A stretch of 64,000 nucleotides of DNA from SCGC-AG-212-J23 sp036406675 (GTDB lineage Bacteria; Pseudomonadota; Gammaproteobacteria; Burkholderiales; SG8-39), in the NCBI GenBank assembly GCA_036406675.1, contig DASXAO010000020.1, forward strand, positions 3,600 to 67,599, in the 5' to 3' direction. How positions within the stretch are numbered: the stretch's first letter is position 1; each line of letters begins with the position of its first letter. Shown one piece after another: positions 16,945 through 25,377 of the stretch. The notes beneath the pieces were generated by a model. It was not told where the DNA came from and did not search any database. It was given only the letters and a program-made list of their open reading frames with translations. Position numbers and translations under genes: made by a program.

Positions 16945-17653
16945 GGTAGGCCCTCTGCACGTCGGGGTTGGCGACGATCGCCTCGGGCGTGCCCTCGCAG
17001 ATGATCTTGCCCGCGTCGAGGCAGATCACGCGCTGCGAAAAGCGCATCACCGCCTGCATGATGTGCTCGATCATGATGATGGTGATGCCCTCGGCGTTCA
17101 GGCTGAACAGGATCTTCAGCACCTCGTCGACCTCGCTTCCCGAGAGCCCGGCCATCGCCTCGTCGGAGATGAGAAGCCGCGGCCTCGCCGCCATGGCGCG
17201 CGCGAGCTCGAGCTTGCGCAGCTCCACCTGCGAGAGCTGGTTCGCCTGGGCGCGCGCCTTGTCGGCGAGGCCGATGCGCCGCAATATGTCCATCGCCTTC
17301 TCCTCGCCCTCCGAGTCTTTCATGTGCACCACGTAGGCGGAGGGTACGAGCAGGTTCTCGAGCACCGTCATGGAGTGGAACGGCCGCGGCACCTGGAAGC
17401 TGCGCGCGATGCCGAGCCGCGTGCGCTGGTAGGCGGCGAGCCCGGTGATCTCCTTCTCCTGGAACACGATCGTTCCGGATTCGTTGCGCAGCAGGCCCGA
17501 GATGCAGTTGATGAGCGTGGTCTTGCCCGAGCCGTTGGGCCCGATCAGGCCGAAGCGCTCGCCGCGCGCGACCTCGAGGCTCACGTCGCTCAGCGCGGTG
17601 AAGCCGCCGAAATGCTTCGAAACGCCCTGCACCTTGAGGAGGAGCGCGCTCAC
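16934..17653 (-). CDS. ABC transporter ATP-binding protein (LivG-like), system 1
   Basis: 239 residues. Walker A is GPNGSGKTTLIN. The signature is the divergent LSQVELRKLELARAM found in LivG proteins, Walker B reads LLISDEAMAGLSGSEVDEV, and the H loop is IIMIEHIM. It overlaps the LivF-like gene by 11 bp. Between its start and the upstream livM-like gene lies a 128-bp inverted-repeat element, the only sizeable gap among the four membrane and ATPase genes. Confidence 0.93.
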   Translation of the reverse strand: MSALLLKVQGVSKHFGGFTALSDVSLEVARGERFGLIGPNGSGKTTLINCISGLLRNESGTIVFQEKEITGLAAYQRTRLGIARSFQVPRPFHSMTVLENLLVPSAYVVHMKDSEGEEKAMDILRRIGLADKARAQANQLSQVELRKLELARAMAARPRLLISDEAMAGLSGSEVDEVLKILFSLNAEGITIIMIEHIMQAVMRFSQRVICLDAGKIICEGTPEAIVANPDVQRAYLGA

Positions 17654-17665
17654 TGCTTCCTGCCA

Positions 17666-17793
17666 AAATCAGGGACGGACCACGTTTTTCTCGCCGCCGC
17701 CCTGCCAAACCGGCCACACCCCCCCCCGCTCGCCTTCGGCTCACGACCCCCTTCAAAGGGGGTCCAAAAAGAAACGTGGTCCGTCCCTGATTT
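17666..17793. repeat. REP/MITE-like inverted-repeat element between livM and livG
   Basis: Perfect 22-nt inverted repeats sit at 17666-17687 and 17772-17793 (core AGGGACGGACCACG). The 84-bp interior has a second perfect hairpin at 17745-17764 (9-bp arms GACCCCCTT/AAGGGGGTC). The outer arm touches the livM stop codon. Similar sequences occur near 32658, 41013 and, in another form, 31546 and 28568. Arms of this kind are familiar from REP elements mobilised by RAYT-type transposases; no transposase gene is in the window. Confidence 0.8.
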
Positions 17794-18752
17794 CATCGGT
17801 TCTTCACGAATTTCCTGAACAAGCCGACTACGCCGTCCGGGGCGAGCACGACGAACAGGACGAGAAGCACGCCGACGATCAGCACGTTGAGCTCGCTCGA
17901 GACGGTGACGGTCACGATCTGCTGCAGGGTCGACAGCAGCACGGCGCCGATCACCGGCCCGAGCCAGTGCGCCGTGCCGCCGATCATCGGGCTCGCGAGC
18001 GCGCCGATCGCGTAGTTGAGGTTGAAGGTGGAGGCCGGCTCGATGAACGACAGATACATCGGCATCGGCGCGCCGGCGACGCCCATCAGCGCCCCCGACA
18101 GCGTGCAGGCGAAGAGCTTCAGCTTGAGCGTCGGCACGCCGCTCGCCTCCGCCGCCTCCTCGCTGTCGCGGATCGCCCGCAGGCCGCGCCCGATCCAGGA
18201 GCGCTCGATGTAGCGCGCGAGGGCGACCGAGCCGATCGCTGCCACGCCCATCACGATGAACAGCATCTTGATGTAGGACTCGAACGGCGCGATCGGTTCC
18301 GGCCGCAGGAGCTGCAGGCCGGTCGCGCCGCCGGCGTAGCGCCAGTTGATGAACACCGTCTGCATGATCACCGTCACCGCGATGGTGGCGATGGCGAAGA
18401 AAATGCCGCGCAGGCGCAGCGTAAGGAGGCCGGCGCCGAAGCCGAGCAGTCCCGCCATGGCGGCGGCGAGCGCGATCTGCACGACGAGCGGCGCAGCGGT
18501 CGCCTTGTAGAGCACCGCCGCGCTGTACGCCCCCACGCCGAAGAACGCCGGCGTCCCGAAGTTCACGTAGCCGGCGTAGCCGCCGAGGATGTTCCACGCG
18601 GTCGCGAGCACGACGAACATCAGCACGGTGTAGCCGGCGAAGAAGAAGTATTCGTAGTTCACGAGCGCCGCCATCGCCACGAACCCCGCCGCCACTACCG
18701 CCGCGCCGACCCAGAATTTCATCGCACGCTCAAACGGACGCTCATCGGACAC
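17793..18752 (-). CDS. ABC transporter permease (LivM-like), system 1
   Basis: 319 residues with eight to nine membrane helices. LivM features include NILGGYAGYVNFGTPAFFGVG, the LTLRLRGIFFAIATIA helix, the loop GRGLRAIRDSEEAAEASGV and PMIGGTAHWLGPVIGA near the end. Its start directly follows the stop of the LivH-like gene (0-bp gap). It should pair with LivH in the inner membrane. Confidence 0.92.
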   Translation of the reverse strand: MSDERPFERAMKFWVGAAVVAAGFVAMAALVNYEYFFFAGYTVLMFVVLATAWNILGGYAGYVNFGTPAFFGVGAYSAAVLYKATAAPLVVQIALAAAMAGLLGFGAGLLTLRLRGIFFAIATIAVTVIMQTVFINWRYAGGATGLQLLRPEPIAPFESYIKMLFIVMGVAAIGSVALARYIERSWIGRGLRAIRDSEEAAEASGVPTLKLKLFACTLSGALMGVAGAPMPMYLSFIEPASTFNLNYAIGALASPMIGGTAHWLGPVIGAVLLSTLQQIVTVTVSSELNVLIVGVLLVLFVVLAPDGVVGLFRKFVKNR

Positions 18753-19643
18753 TCATCTTCCAAACAATCCCTGCGGCCGCACGCCGAGGATCACGAGCAG
18801 CAGGATGAACGACACCGCCGGCGCCCACGATGCGCCGAGGTCCGGATGGATCAGCACGATCGATTCCGAGATGCCGAGGACCAGGCCCGCGGCGACGGTG
18901 CCGGTCATGCTGCCCAGGCCCGCCAGCACGACCACGGCGAAGGTGCGCCCGATGTACTCGCGATCCATGCCCGGCTCGACCGGCCCGACGACGATCAGCA
19001 TGGCGCCGGCGAGCACGCTGGTGGCGGTGGCGATGCCGAAGGCCCACTGCTTGATGCGCACCGGATTCGCGCCCATCAGGCGCAGCGCCGGCTCGTCCTG
19101 CGCCACGGCCTTGATGGCGCGGCCGGTGAAGGTCTTCGACATATAGAGCGTGAGCGCGATCGTCAGCACCACCGCAACGCCGAATGCCATCATGGTGCGC
19201 GTCGGGATGCGGATATCGTCGAACAGCTCCACGCTCTTGCCGATGTAAGGCGCGTCGACCATGCGCTGGTCGACGCCGAAGGCGAGGATCAGACCCACCT
19301 CGATGACGAGCGCCACGCCGAAGAAGAAGGCGATGCCCCGCACGCCGGCTTCGCGGCCGCCGCGCCGCTCGAAGGTCTCGTAGTAGAAGCGGTACACCGC
19401 CATGCCGAGGAGGAAGAACAGCGGCGTGAGCGCGAGGCCGGCGACGATCGGATCGAGGCCGAAGCGCCCCACCACGAAGTAGGTGCAATACGAGCCGAAC
19501 ACCATGATCGCCGGGTGCGCGACGTTCGGCACGTCGAGCAGCCCGAACGACACCGAAAGCCCCATGCTGACCGCGGCGTAGAAGCCGCCCAGCAGGATGC
19601 CGAACAGCACCGCCTCCAGCAGCAGGTCGAGTGGGATCCCCAT
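18753..19643 (-). CDS. ABC transporter permease (LivH-like), system 1
   Basis: 296 residues, multi-pass. The first helix MGIPLDLLLEAVLFGILLGG is followed by the hallmark SFGLLDVPNVAHPAIMVFG, the loop GRAIKAVAQDEPALRLMG and GLGSMTGTVAAGLVLG. A strong hairpin ends five bases upstream of the ATG, so no usual ribosome site is present; initiation may depend on hairpin melting or coupling. Confidence 0.92.
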   Translation of the reverse strand: MGIPLDLLLEAVLFGILLGGFYAAVSMGLSVSFGLLDVPNVAHPAIMVFGSYCTYFVVGRFGLDPIVAGLALTPLFFLLGMAVYRFYYETFERRGGREAGVRGIAFFFGVALVIEVGLILAFGVDQRMVDAPYIGKSVELFDDIRIPTRTMMAFGVAVVLTIALTLYMSKTFTGRAIKAVAQDEPALRLMGANPVRIKQWAFGIATATSVLAGAMLIVVGPVEPGMDREYIGRTFAVVVLAGLGSMTGTVAAGLVLGISESIVLIHPDLGASWAPAVSFILLLVILGVRPQGLFGR

Positions 19644-19647
19644 CCAG

Positions 19648-19678
19648 AAAAACGGCGCGGGATCACCGCGCCGTTTTT
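19648..19678 (-). terminator. hairpin terminator/attenuator between livK and livH, system 1
   Basis: A perfect 13-bp stem (19648-19660 with 19666-19678, GGCGCGG/CCGCGCC core) has a 5-nt loop and is flanked by A and T runs, so it can terminate on either strand. It lies after the binding-protein stop and before the first permease start, a position where partial termination keeps binding-protein mRNA in excess over membrane components. Confidence 0.8.
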
Positions 19679-19694
19679 TCTCCCAAATTAAGGT

Positions 19695-20948
19695 CTATTT
19701 ACCCCGAGCTTTGTCGAAAGGCATCACGACCTCGCCGGTCTTGTACTGCGACGGATAGAGCACCACCTGCTTGCCCGGCTGGCGCCACTGCTCGAGGTTC
19801 TTGTCGGCGATGCCGCGGAACTGGATCATGAGCATGCGCGACTGCGCCCACTCGCCGTCCTTGTTGAAGCTGATCGGCCCGACGATGGTCTGCATGGTGT
19901 TCGAATGCAGGTACTGGGCGAGCTTCTTCTGGTCGATGCTCTTGGTGCCGTTCACCGCCTGCTCGAGCATCTGCCCCATGGCGTAGCCGAAAGGCGGCAG
20001 GTAGAAGCCGAGCGGGTCGACCTTCTCCTCCGCGGCCTTCGGCTGGTAGCGCTTGAAGAACTCGTCGATCCCCGGGTACTTCACGCCGGGCACGTACGAG
20101 TTGTAGTTGACGATGCCGTTCAGCATCGAGCCGAGCGATTCCATGACCGGCGTGAACTGCAGCCCGACCATGCCGCCGCCGAAGAGCTTGACGCTCGGGC
20201 CGACGCCGATCTCGTTGACCGCGCGCACGATCGCCACCGAGTCGTTCGGGTAGGAGCAGACGAACACCATTTCCGGCCTCGCGGCGCGCACGGCGCGGAT
20301 CAGCGAAGAGAAGTCGCTGGTCGTCGGCGGGTAGTTCTGGCTGTAGACGCTCTTCATCCCCGCCTTGTCCGCCAGCCCCTTGGCGCCGTTGGCGAGGTTC
20401 TGCGCGAACTCCTGGTCGGCGGCGAGGAACGCGATCGACTTCGCGCCGGCCTTCTGCCCCTGCTCGAAGAATCCGGTGAACCAGCTCTGCGCGTCGGCCG
20501 CCGGCAGATTGTTGAACCACATGTCGTGCTTCACCGTGTGGTTCACCTGGAAGGAGAAGTTGCCCATGAGCAGCAATCCGCGCTGCTTCACGAGCGGCAT
20601 GATCGGCGCGGTCGGCACGGTGCCGTAGGGCGCGAACAGCAGGTCGACCTTGTCGACGTCGAGCAGCTTCGTGTAGATGCCCGGCGTCAGCGCCGGGTTG
20701 GTCTGGTCGTCGTAGGCGATCAGCTCGACCTTGCGGCCGAGGAGCCCGCCTTTCTGGTTGACGTCGTCGACCCACATGCGAATCGCCACCAGCTCGGCTT
20801 TGCCGCCCGCGCCCAGAGATCCGGTCTGCGGCATGCTCATCCCGATCTTGATCGGACCCTGCTGAGCGAACGCCTTGCGCCGCGGCAATGCGGCCGCGAC
20901 CGCGCCGGCGCCGACGGCGCCGAGAACCTTCCTTCGCGTGAAATTCAT
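19695..20948 (-). CDS. ABC transporter substrate-binding protein (LivK-like), system 1
   Basis: 417 residues. The leader MNFTRRKVLGAVGAGAVAAA has a twin-arginine motif, so Tat export of a folded protein is likely. The mature Peripla_BP_6 protein starts GPIKIGMSMPQTGSLGAGGK and contains KVELIAYDDQTNPALTPG and FAPYGTVPTAPIMPLV, the two-lobed type-I binding fold. It is the first gene of the liv operon, separated from the permeases by a hairpin. Ligand unknown. Confidence 0.92.
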   Translation of the reverse strand: MNFTRRKVLGAVGAGAVAAALPRRKAFAQQGPIKIGMSMPQTGSLGAGGKAELVAIRMWVDDVNQKGGLLGRKVELIAYDDQTNPALTPGIYTKLLDVDKVDLLFAPYGTVPTAPIMPLVKQRGLLLMGNFSFQVNHTVKHDMWFNNLPAADAQSWFTGFFEQGQKAGAKSIAFLAADQEFAQNLANGAKGLADKAGMKSVYSQNYPPTTSDFSSLIRAVRAARPEMVFVCSYPNDSVAIVRAVNEIGVGPSVKLFGGGMVGLQFTPVMESLGSMLNGIVNYNSYVPGVKYPGIDEFFKRYQPKAAEEKVDPLGFYLPPFGYAMGQMLEQAVNGTKSIDQKKLAQYLHSNTMQTIVGPISFNKDGEWAQSRMLMIQFRGIADKNLEQWRQPGKQVVLYPSQYKTGEVVMPFDKARGK

Positions 20949-21072
20949 TCGACTCCTCCTTTTGTCCGATTCTAGCCTAGCAAGCGACTAACTCGACAAC
21001 GCTTTCCATCCTTTCGAGCCCCCGGGGTCCCACCGCCCACCCCGCGAACGCGCGTGGGACGTCCGCTGCCGA

Positions 21073-22155
21073 CTATCCGCGCTTCCCGCGACTTGCAGGG
21101 ATTCCAAGCAGCCGGGCGGCGTTGCCGCCCATGATCTTCGCCTTGTCCGCGGCGGAAATGCCCCGGGTCCCGCCGATGAAGTCGACCGGGTGATCCATCC
21201 CCATGTCGTAGGGATAGTCGGTGCCGAGCACCACGTGGTCGGCGCCGTAGCGCTCGACCATGTTGCCGAGCATGGTCTGGTCGAAGGTGATGGTGTCGAA
21301 ATAGAACTTCTCGAGGTAGCTCGAGGGCTTCTTCTTGATTACGGCGCGGCAGTCGGGACGCGCCCTCCAGGCGTGGTCCATGCGGGCCCAGTAGTGGGCT
21401 AGGTAGCCCCCGGCGTGCGGCAGCACGATCTTCAGCTTCGGATGGCGCTCCATCACGCCGTCGAAGATCAGGTGGCTCGCGGCGACCGTGGTCTCCAGCG
21501 GATTGCCGATCACGTTGTTGAAATAGTGGTTCATCAGCCGCTCGCCGTGGGTGAAGCCGATCGGGTGCATGAAAATGACGGCGCCGAGCGCCTCGGCCTT
21601 GGCGAAGAACTTCGCGAGGTCGAGGCGCGGATCGGTGAGGTCCATGCCGTTCACGCTGGGATTGATCTCCACGCCGCGCAGCCCGAGCGTTTTCACGCCA
21701 TGTTCCAGCTCACTTACAGCGAGAGAAGAGTCCTGCAAAGGCACCGTGCCGAGCGCGACGAAGCGGTCGGGCCACTTTGACACGATCTCGGCGAGGCGCT
21801 CGTTCACCATGCGGGCGAGCGCCTGGCCCTCGCCGGGCTCGGTCCAGTAATAGGTCTGCTGGGGCGCGGGCGACACCGCCTGGACGTCGATTCCCATCCG
21901 GTCCATGTCCTTCAGCCGCACCTCGATCGAGGTGAGCTTGGGCGCGCGATCGCGCATCTGCTTCTGGTTGGTTTCGCGCGTGAGCGCGTTGGCGAACTTG
22001 ACGTTCGGGTCGTACTGGGCCGGATTGCGGTCGGCCACCTTCGCCGCGGCGTCGGGGTTGGCGTAGTGGCAGTGCAGGTCGATCTTGAGGCTCTTGCCTT
22101 TCTTTTTCACCACGACGGAAGAACCGGAGCGCGCCGGCGCACAGCTGTACATCAT
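21073..22155 (-). CDS. amidohydrolase family protein (ACMSD-like, PF04909 type)
   Basis: About 360 residues, starting ATGATG immediately after the livF-like stop. The metal-binding IDLHCHY (His28, His30), IFMHPIGFTHG, IVLPHAGGYLAHY and the catalytic Asp in VLGTDYPYDMG follow the Amidohydrolase_2 pattern of aminocarboxymuconate-semialdehyde decarboxylase and gamma-resorcylate decarboxylase. The true start may lie ~15-20 codons downstream, since the first residues are not conserved. As last gene of a ten-gene operon it probably decarboxylates or hydrolyses an aromatic-derived intermediate. Confidence 0.88.
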   Translation of the reverse strand: MMYSCAPARSGSSVVVKKKGKSLKIDLHCHYANPDAAAKVADRNPAQYDPNVKFANALTRETNQKQMRDRAPKLTSIEVRLKDMDRMGIDVQAVSPAPQQTYYWTEPGEGQALARMVNERLAEIVSKWPDRFVALGTVPLQDSSLAVSELEHGVKTLGLRGVEINPSVNGMDLTDPRLDLAKFFAKAEALGAVIFMHPIGFTHGERLMNHYFNNVIGNPLETTVAASHLIFDGVMERHPKLKIVLPHAGGYLAHYWARMDHAWRARPDCRAVIKKKPSSYLEKFYFDTITFDQTMLGNMVERYGADHVVLGTDYPYDMGMDHPVDFIGGTRGISAADKAKIMGGNAARLLGIPASRGKRG

Positions 22156-22899
22156 CTAGAACACTCCCAGGTGTTGAGTAACGAGGTTCGGATTGTCGCG
22201 CACCTGCGCCGCCGGCCCGGAGAAAGCGACGCGGCCGGTGTTGAGGAGCACCGCGTCGTCGGCGAGCTCCAGGGCCATCTTCACGTTCTGCTCGACCAGC
22301 ACGATCGACTGGCCCTGCGCCTTGAGCTTCGCGATGGTGCGGCCGACCTCGGCGACGATCAGCGGGGCGAGCCCCTCGGAGGGCTCGTCGAGGAGCAGCA
22401 GGCGCGGGTTGCCCATGAGAGCGCGCCCGATCGCGAGCATCTGCTGCTCGCCCCCCGAGAGCGAGCCGGCGTGCTGCTCGGCGCGCTCGCTCAGCCGGGG
22501 GAAGAGCTCGAACACCCCTTTCAGCGTCCAGCCGGCGGATGCTTTGCGCGCATCTTTCCGCTGCGCCACCTCGAGGTTCTCGCGCACCGTGAGCGTCGGG
22601 AAGACGCGCCTGCCCTGCGGCACCAGCCCTGCGCCCTTGCGGGCGATGGCCTCGGGCGAGAGGCGCTCGATCGCCTGGCCGAAAAGGCGCACCGCGCCGC
22701 GGCGCGGGCGCAGCCAGCCGATCACGGTGTTCATGCACGTGGTCTTGCCGGCGCCGTTGCGGCCCAGCAGCGCGAGCACCCTGCCCTCGGCGACGCTGAA
22801 CGAGACCGAGTGCAGGACGTGGCTGTCGCCGTAGAGCGCATCCACGTCCTCGAGGACCAGCGCCGGGGCGTTTTCCTTATTCGCCATGCTAGTGGCCAA
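22156..22899 (-). CDS. ABC transporter ATP-binding protein (LivF-like), system 2
   Basis: 247 residues. Walker A is LLGRNGAGKTTCMN, the signature SLSGGEQQMLAIGRAL and Walker B LLLLDEPSEGLAP, with the LivF-type SIVLVEQNVKMA. It overlaps the LivG-like gene by 11 bp and directly abuts the amidohydrolase gene. Clearly distinct in sequence from the LivF-like protein of system 1. Confidence 0.93.
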   Translation of the reverse strand: MATSMANKENAPALVLEDVDALYGDSHVLHSVSFSVAEGRVLALLGRNGAGKTTCMNTVIGWLRPRRGAVRLFGQAIERLSPEAIARKGAGLVPQGRRVFPTLTVRENLEVAQRKDARKASAGWTLKGVFELFPRLSERAEQHAGSLSGGEQQMLAIGRALMGNPRLLLLDEPSEGLAPLIVAEVGRTIAKLKAQGQSIVLVEQNVKMALELADDAVLLNTGRVAFSGPAAQVRDNPNLVTQHLGVF

Positions 22900-23620
22900 G
22901 ATAGACTTCCTTGGTTCGAGGGTCGGCGACGACCTGCGCGCGGCTTCCTTCCACGATCACGCTGCCGTAGTGCAGCACCGTGATGCGCTCGGCCATGTCG
23001 AGCGCCGTGTCCATGTCGTGCTCGATCATCACCACCGTCACGTCGCGCGGGATGCCCGCGATCAGCGCCTTGACGGCGACCCGCTCCTCGCGCGACAGGC
23101 CGGCGAGCGGCTCGTCGAGGAGCAGCACCTTCGGCGCCTGCGCCAGCGCCATCGCGATCTCCACCCGGCGCTTGTCGCCGTAGGCGACCTCGGACAGCGG
23201 CCGCTTCGCCGATGCCTCCAGGCCGACGCGCTTCAGCACCGCCCTCGCCTCCTCGTAGAGGCCCGGCGGAATGGTGCCGAAGGGATTCCAGCGCAGCCTG
23301 CGCAGCCCGAGGAGCGAAAGCGCGATGTTGTGCTCGAGCGAATCCTTCGGGAACAGCGTGATGATCTGGTAGGTGCGGCCGAGGCCGAGGTGCACGCGCC
23401 GGTGGGTCGCGAGGCGGGTCATCGGCCTCTCGAACAGCGCGATGCTGCCGGCGTCCGCAGGCAGGTCTCCGGTGATCAGGTTGAACAGCGTGGTCTTGCC
23501 GGCGCCGTTGGGCCCGATGATGAGGCGCCGCTCGCCCGGCGCCACCTCGAGCGAGACCCCGTTGATGGCCGGCAGGCCACCGAAGGACTTTTTCAGATTC
23601 TGGATCTGAAGCGCCGCCAT
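22889..23620 (-). CDS. ABC transporter ATP-binding protein (LivG-like), system 2
   Basis: 243 residues from MAALQIQNLKKSFGG; the open frame upstream is the shadow of the permease gene, with which it overlaps by 28 bp. Walker A is GPNGAGKTTLFN, the signature region LSEVAYGDKRRVEIAMAL, Walker B VLLLDEPLAGLS and H loop VVMIEHDMDTA. Complete and typical. Confidence 0.93.
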   Translation of the reverse strand: MAALQIQNLKKSFGGLPAINGVSLEVAPGERRLIIGPNGAGKTTLFNLITGDLPADAGSIALFERPMTRLATHRRVHLGLGRTYQIITLFPKDSLEHNIALSLLGLRRLRWNPFGTIPPGLYEEARAVLKRVGLEASAKRPLSEVAYGDKRRVEIAMALAQAPKVLLLDEPLAGLSREERVAVKALIAGIPRDVTVVMIEHDMDTALDMAERITVLHYGSVIVEGSRAQVVADPRTKEVYLGH

Positions 23621-24519
23621 AGCCTCTGCACGCCCGGGACCACGCCTTCCGGCATGAACACCACGATCAGCACGAACACGATGCCCATCAGCATGTTCCA
23701 GCGCTCGACGTAGCCGGAGACGTAGTTCTTCAGCAGCATGACGACGGCCGCACCGAGCAGCGGTCCGCCGAGCGTGCCCGAGCCGCCCGCGATCACCGCG
23801 AGCAGGCCTTCGGCCGAGTTGGTGAGCGAGAGCGAAACCGGGTGGATGTACTTGTGGTAGTAGACGAAGAGCAGGCCCGACACCGAGCCCCAGAACCCGG
23901 CGTAGATGAACGCCACCCAGCGGACCATCCACACGTGGTGGCCGAGCGCGGCCATGCGCCTCGGCTGGTCGCGCGTGCCGCGCAGCGCGGCGCCGAGCGG
24001 CGAGCCGACGAAGCGCGCCATCAGCCACACCGCCGCCACCGCGACCGCCAGGGTGCAGAAGTAGAACGTGGTCGGGCTGTCCAGGTTGAGGCCGAACGGA
24101 GCGGGCCGGCTCAGCCCGCGCACCCCGTTGTCGCCGTCGGTCATGGCAACCCAGCGGTAGGCCGTTCCCCAGAGCACCTGCGAAAGCGCGAGCGTGAGCA
24201 TCAGGAAGCCCAGCCCCGCCGCGCGCAGCGCGATAAGGCCGAACACAGCCGCCATGAGCGTGGTCCCCGCCAGCGCAAGCAACGCTGCGACGAAGTGCGA
24301 AGCGCCCGCCTTGAGGTACAGGAGCGCGCACGCATAGGCTGCGACCCCGAGATACGACGCGTGGCCGAGCGTCGGCAGGCCGCCGTAGCCGAGGAGCAGG
24401 TTGATGCTGGAAACGAAGATCGCGAAGATGAAGATCTGGCTCGTGAGGTTGATGTAGTACTCGCCCATCGCGAACGGAAGGGCGAGCAACGCGGCGAGCA
24501 GCACCATCCAGCGGATCAC
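23593..24519 (-). CDS. ABC transporter permease (LivM-like), system 2
   Basis: 308 residues, about eight helices. Family blocks are SINLLLGYGGLPTLGHASYLG, the loop GAALRGTRDQPRRMAALGH, and GGSGTLGGPLLGAAVV near the end. It overlaps the LivH-like gene by 4 bp and the LivG-like gene by 28 bp, so the transporter genes are translationally coupled. Confidence 0.92.
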   Translation of the reverse strand: MIRWMVLLAALLALPFAMGEYYINLTSQIFIFAIFVSSINLLLGYGGLPTLGHASYLGVAAYACALLYLKAGASHFVAALLALAGTTLMAAVFGLIALRAAGLGFLMLTLALSQVLWGTAYRWVAMTDGDNGVRGLSRPAPFGLNLDSPTTFYFCTLAVAVAAVWLMARFVGSPLGAALRGTRDQPRRMAALGHHVWMVRWVAFIYAGFWGSVSGLLFVYYHKYIHPVSLSLTNSAEGLLAVIAGGSGTLGGPLLGAAVVMLLKNYVSGYVERWNMLMGIVFVLIVVFMPEGVVPGVQRLWRRFRSRI

Positions 24520-25376
24520 GCCGCGAACCTCCCGAAGAGGCCTTTCGGCCTGAACGCGATCACGAGGATCATCGGGAGGAAGAGGACGACGTAAGCGAGG
24601 TCGGGGAAGCGCGCCACGCCGAAGGTGTAGACGAACCCGGTGATGAAGGCGCCGACGAAGGCGCCGACCAGGCTGCCGACGCCGCCGAGGATCACCACGA
24701 TCAGGGCGAGCGGCAGCATGTCGGAGTCGAGGCCCGGGTACGCCGACATGATCGGGCCGCCGATCACGCCGCCCGCGCCGGCGAGCGCCGCGCCGAGGCA
24801 GAACACGGTGGTGAAGAGCCGCGACACCGGGATCCCGACCGCGCGCGCCATCTCGCGGTCGTCGACCCCGGCGCGGATCATCGCGCCCAATCGGGTTTTT
24901 TCCATCAGAAAGTACAGAAAGATTCCCACGAGGGCTGCTATCGCCACGACCGCCAGGCGGTACGCCGGAAAGGCGAGCCCCGCGATAAACACCGGCCGCT
25001 GCAGGAACGCAGGCGTCGGCACGGGGATCGGGTCCCCTCCCCAGACGACGAGGCAGAGATCGGCGATGATGAAGGCGAACCCCAGCGTCACCAGCACCTG
25101 GGAGAGGACGTTGCCCGCGAGCTTCCTCAGGATGAACCGCTCGAGCAGGCCGCCGAAGAGCGCCACGGCAAGCCCCGCGGCGAGCGCCGCCACCCAGAGG
25201 TTCGGCACCACCTTGAGGACGCTCACGCCGAGGTAGGCGCCGAGCATGAAGAGGCCGCCGTGGGTCAGGTTCGCGATCCTCATCAGGCCGAAGATCAGCG
25301 AGAACCCTGCCGCGAGCAGGAACAGCAGCCCGCCCAACGCGAGGCTGTTGAGCGTCTGGATCGCCCAGTACTGCAG
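24516..25376 (-). CDS. ABC transporter permease (LivH-like), system 2
   Basis: About 286 residues if translation starts at CTG 25376. The first conventional alternative, TTG 25337, would remove LQYWAIQTLNSLA, a segment that matches the conserved first helix of LivH proteins. Later blocks are LIFGLMRIANLTHGGLFML, the loop MIRAGVDDREMARAVGI and GGVGSLVGAFVGAF. The CTG lies one base after the stop of the binding-protein gene, favouring coupled re-initiation. Confidence 0.88.
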   Translation of the reverse strand: MQYWAIQTLNSLALGGLLFLLAAGFSLIFGLMRIANLTHGGLFMLGAYLGVSVLKVVPNLWVAALAAGLAVALFGGLLERFILRKLAGNVLSQVLVTLGFAFIIADLCLVVWGGDPIPVPTPAFLQRPVFIAGLAFPAYRLAVVAIAALVGIFLYFLMEKTRLGAMIRAGVDDREMARAVGIPVSRLFTTVFCLGAALAGAGGVIGGPIMSAYPGLDSDMLPLALIVVILGGVGSLVGAFVGAFITGFVYTFGVARFPDLAYVVLFLPMILVIAFRPKGLFGRFAA

Positions 25377-25377
25377 C

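Noticed and set aside
17445..19691. 748-codon open frame on the plus strand across the first liv operon
   Set aside because: It is antisense to livM/livH, whose protein families are unmistakable. The translation is His/Asp/Arg/Glu-rich without domain logic, a by-product of GC-rich codon bias.
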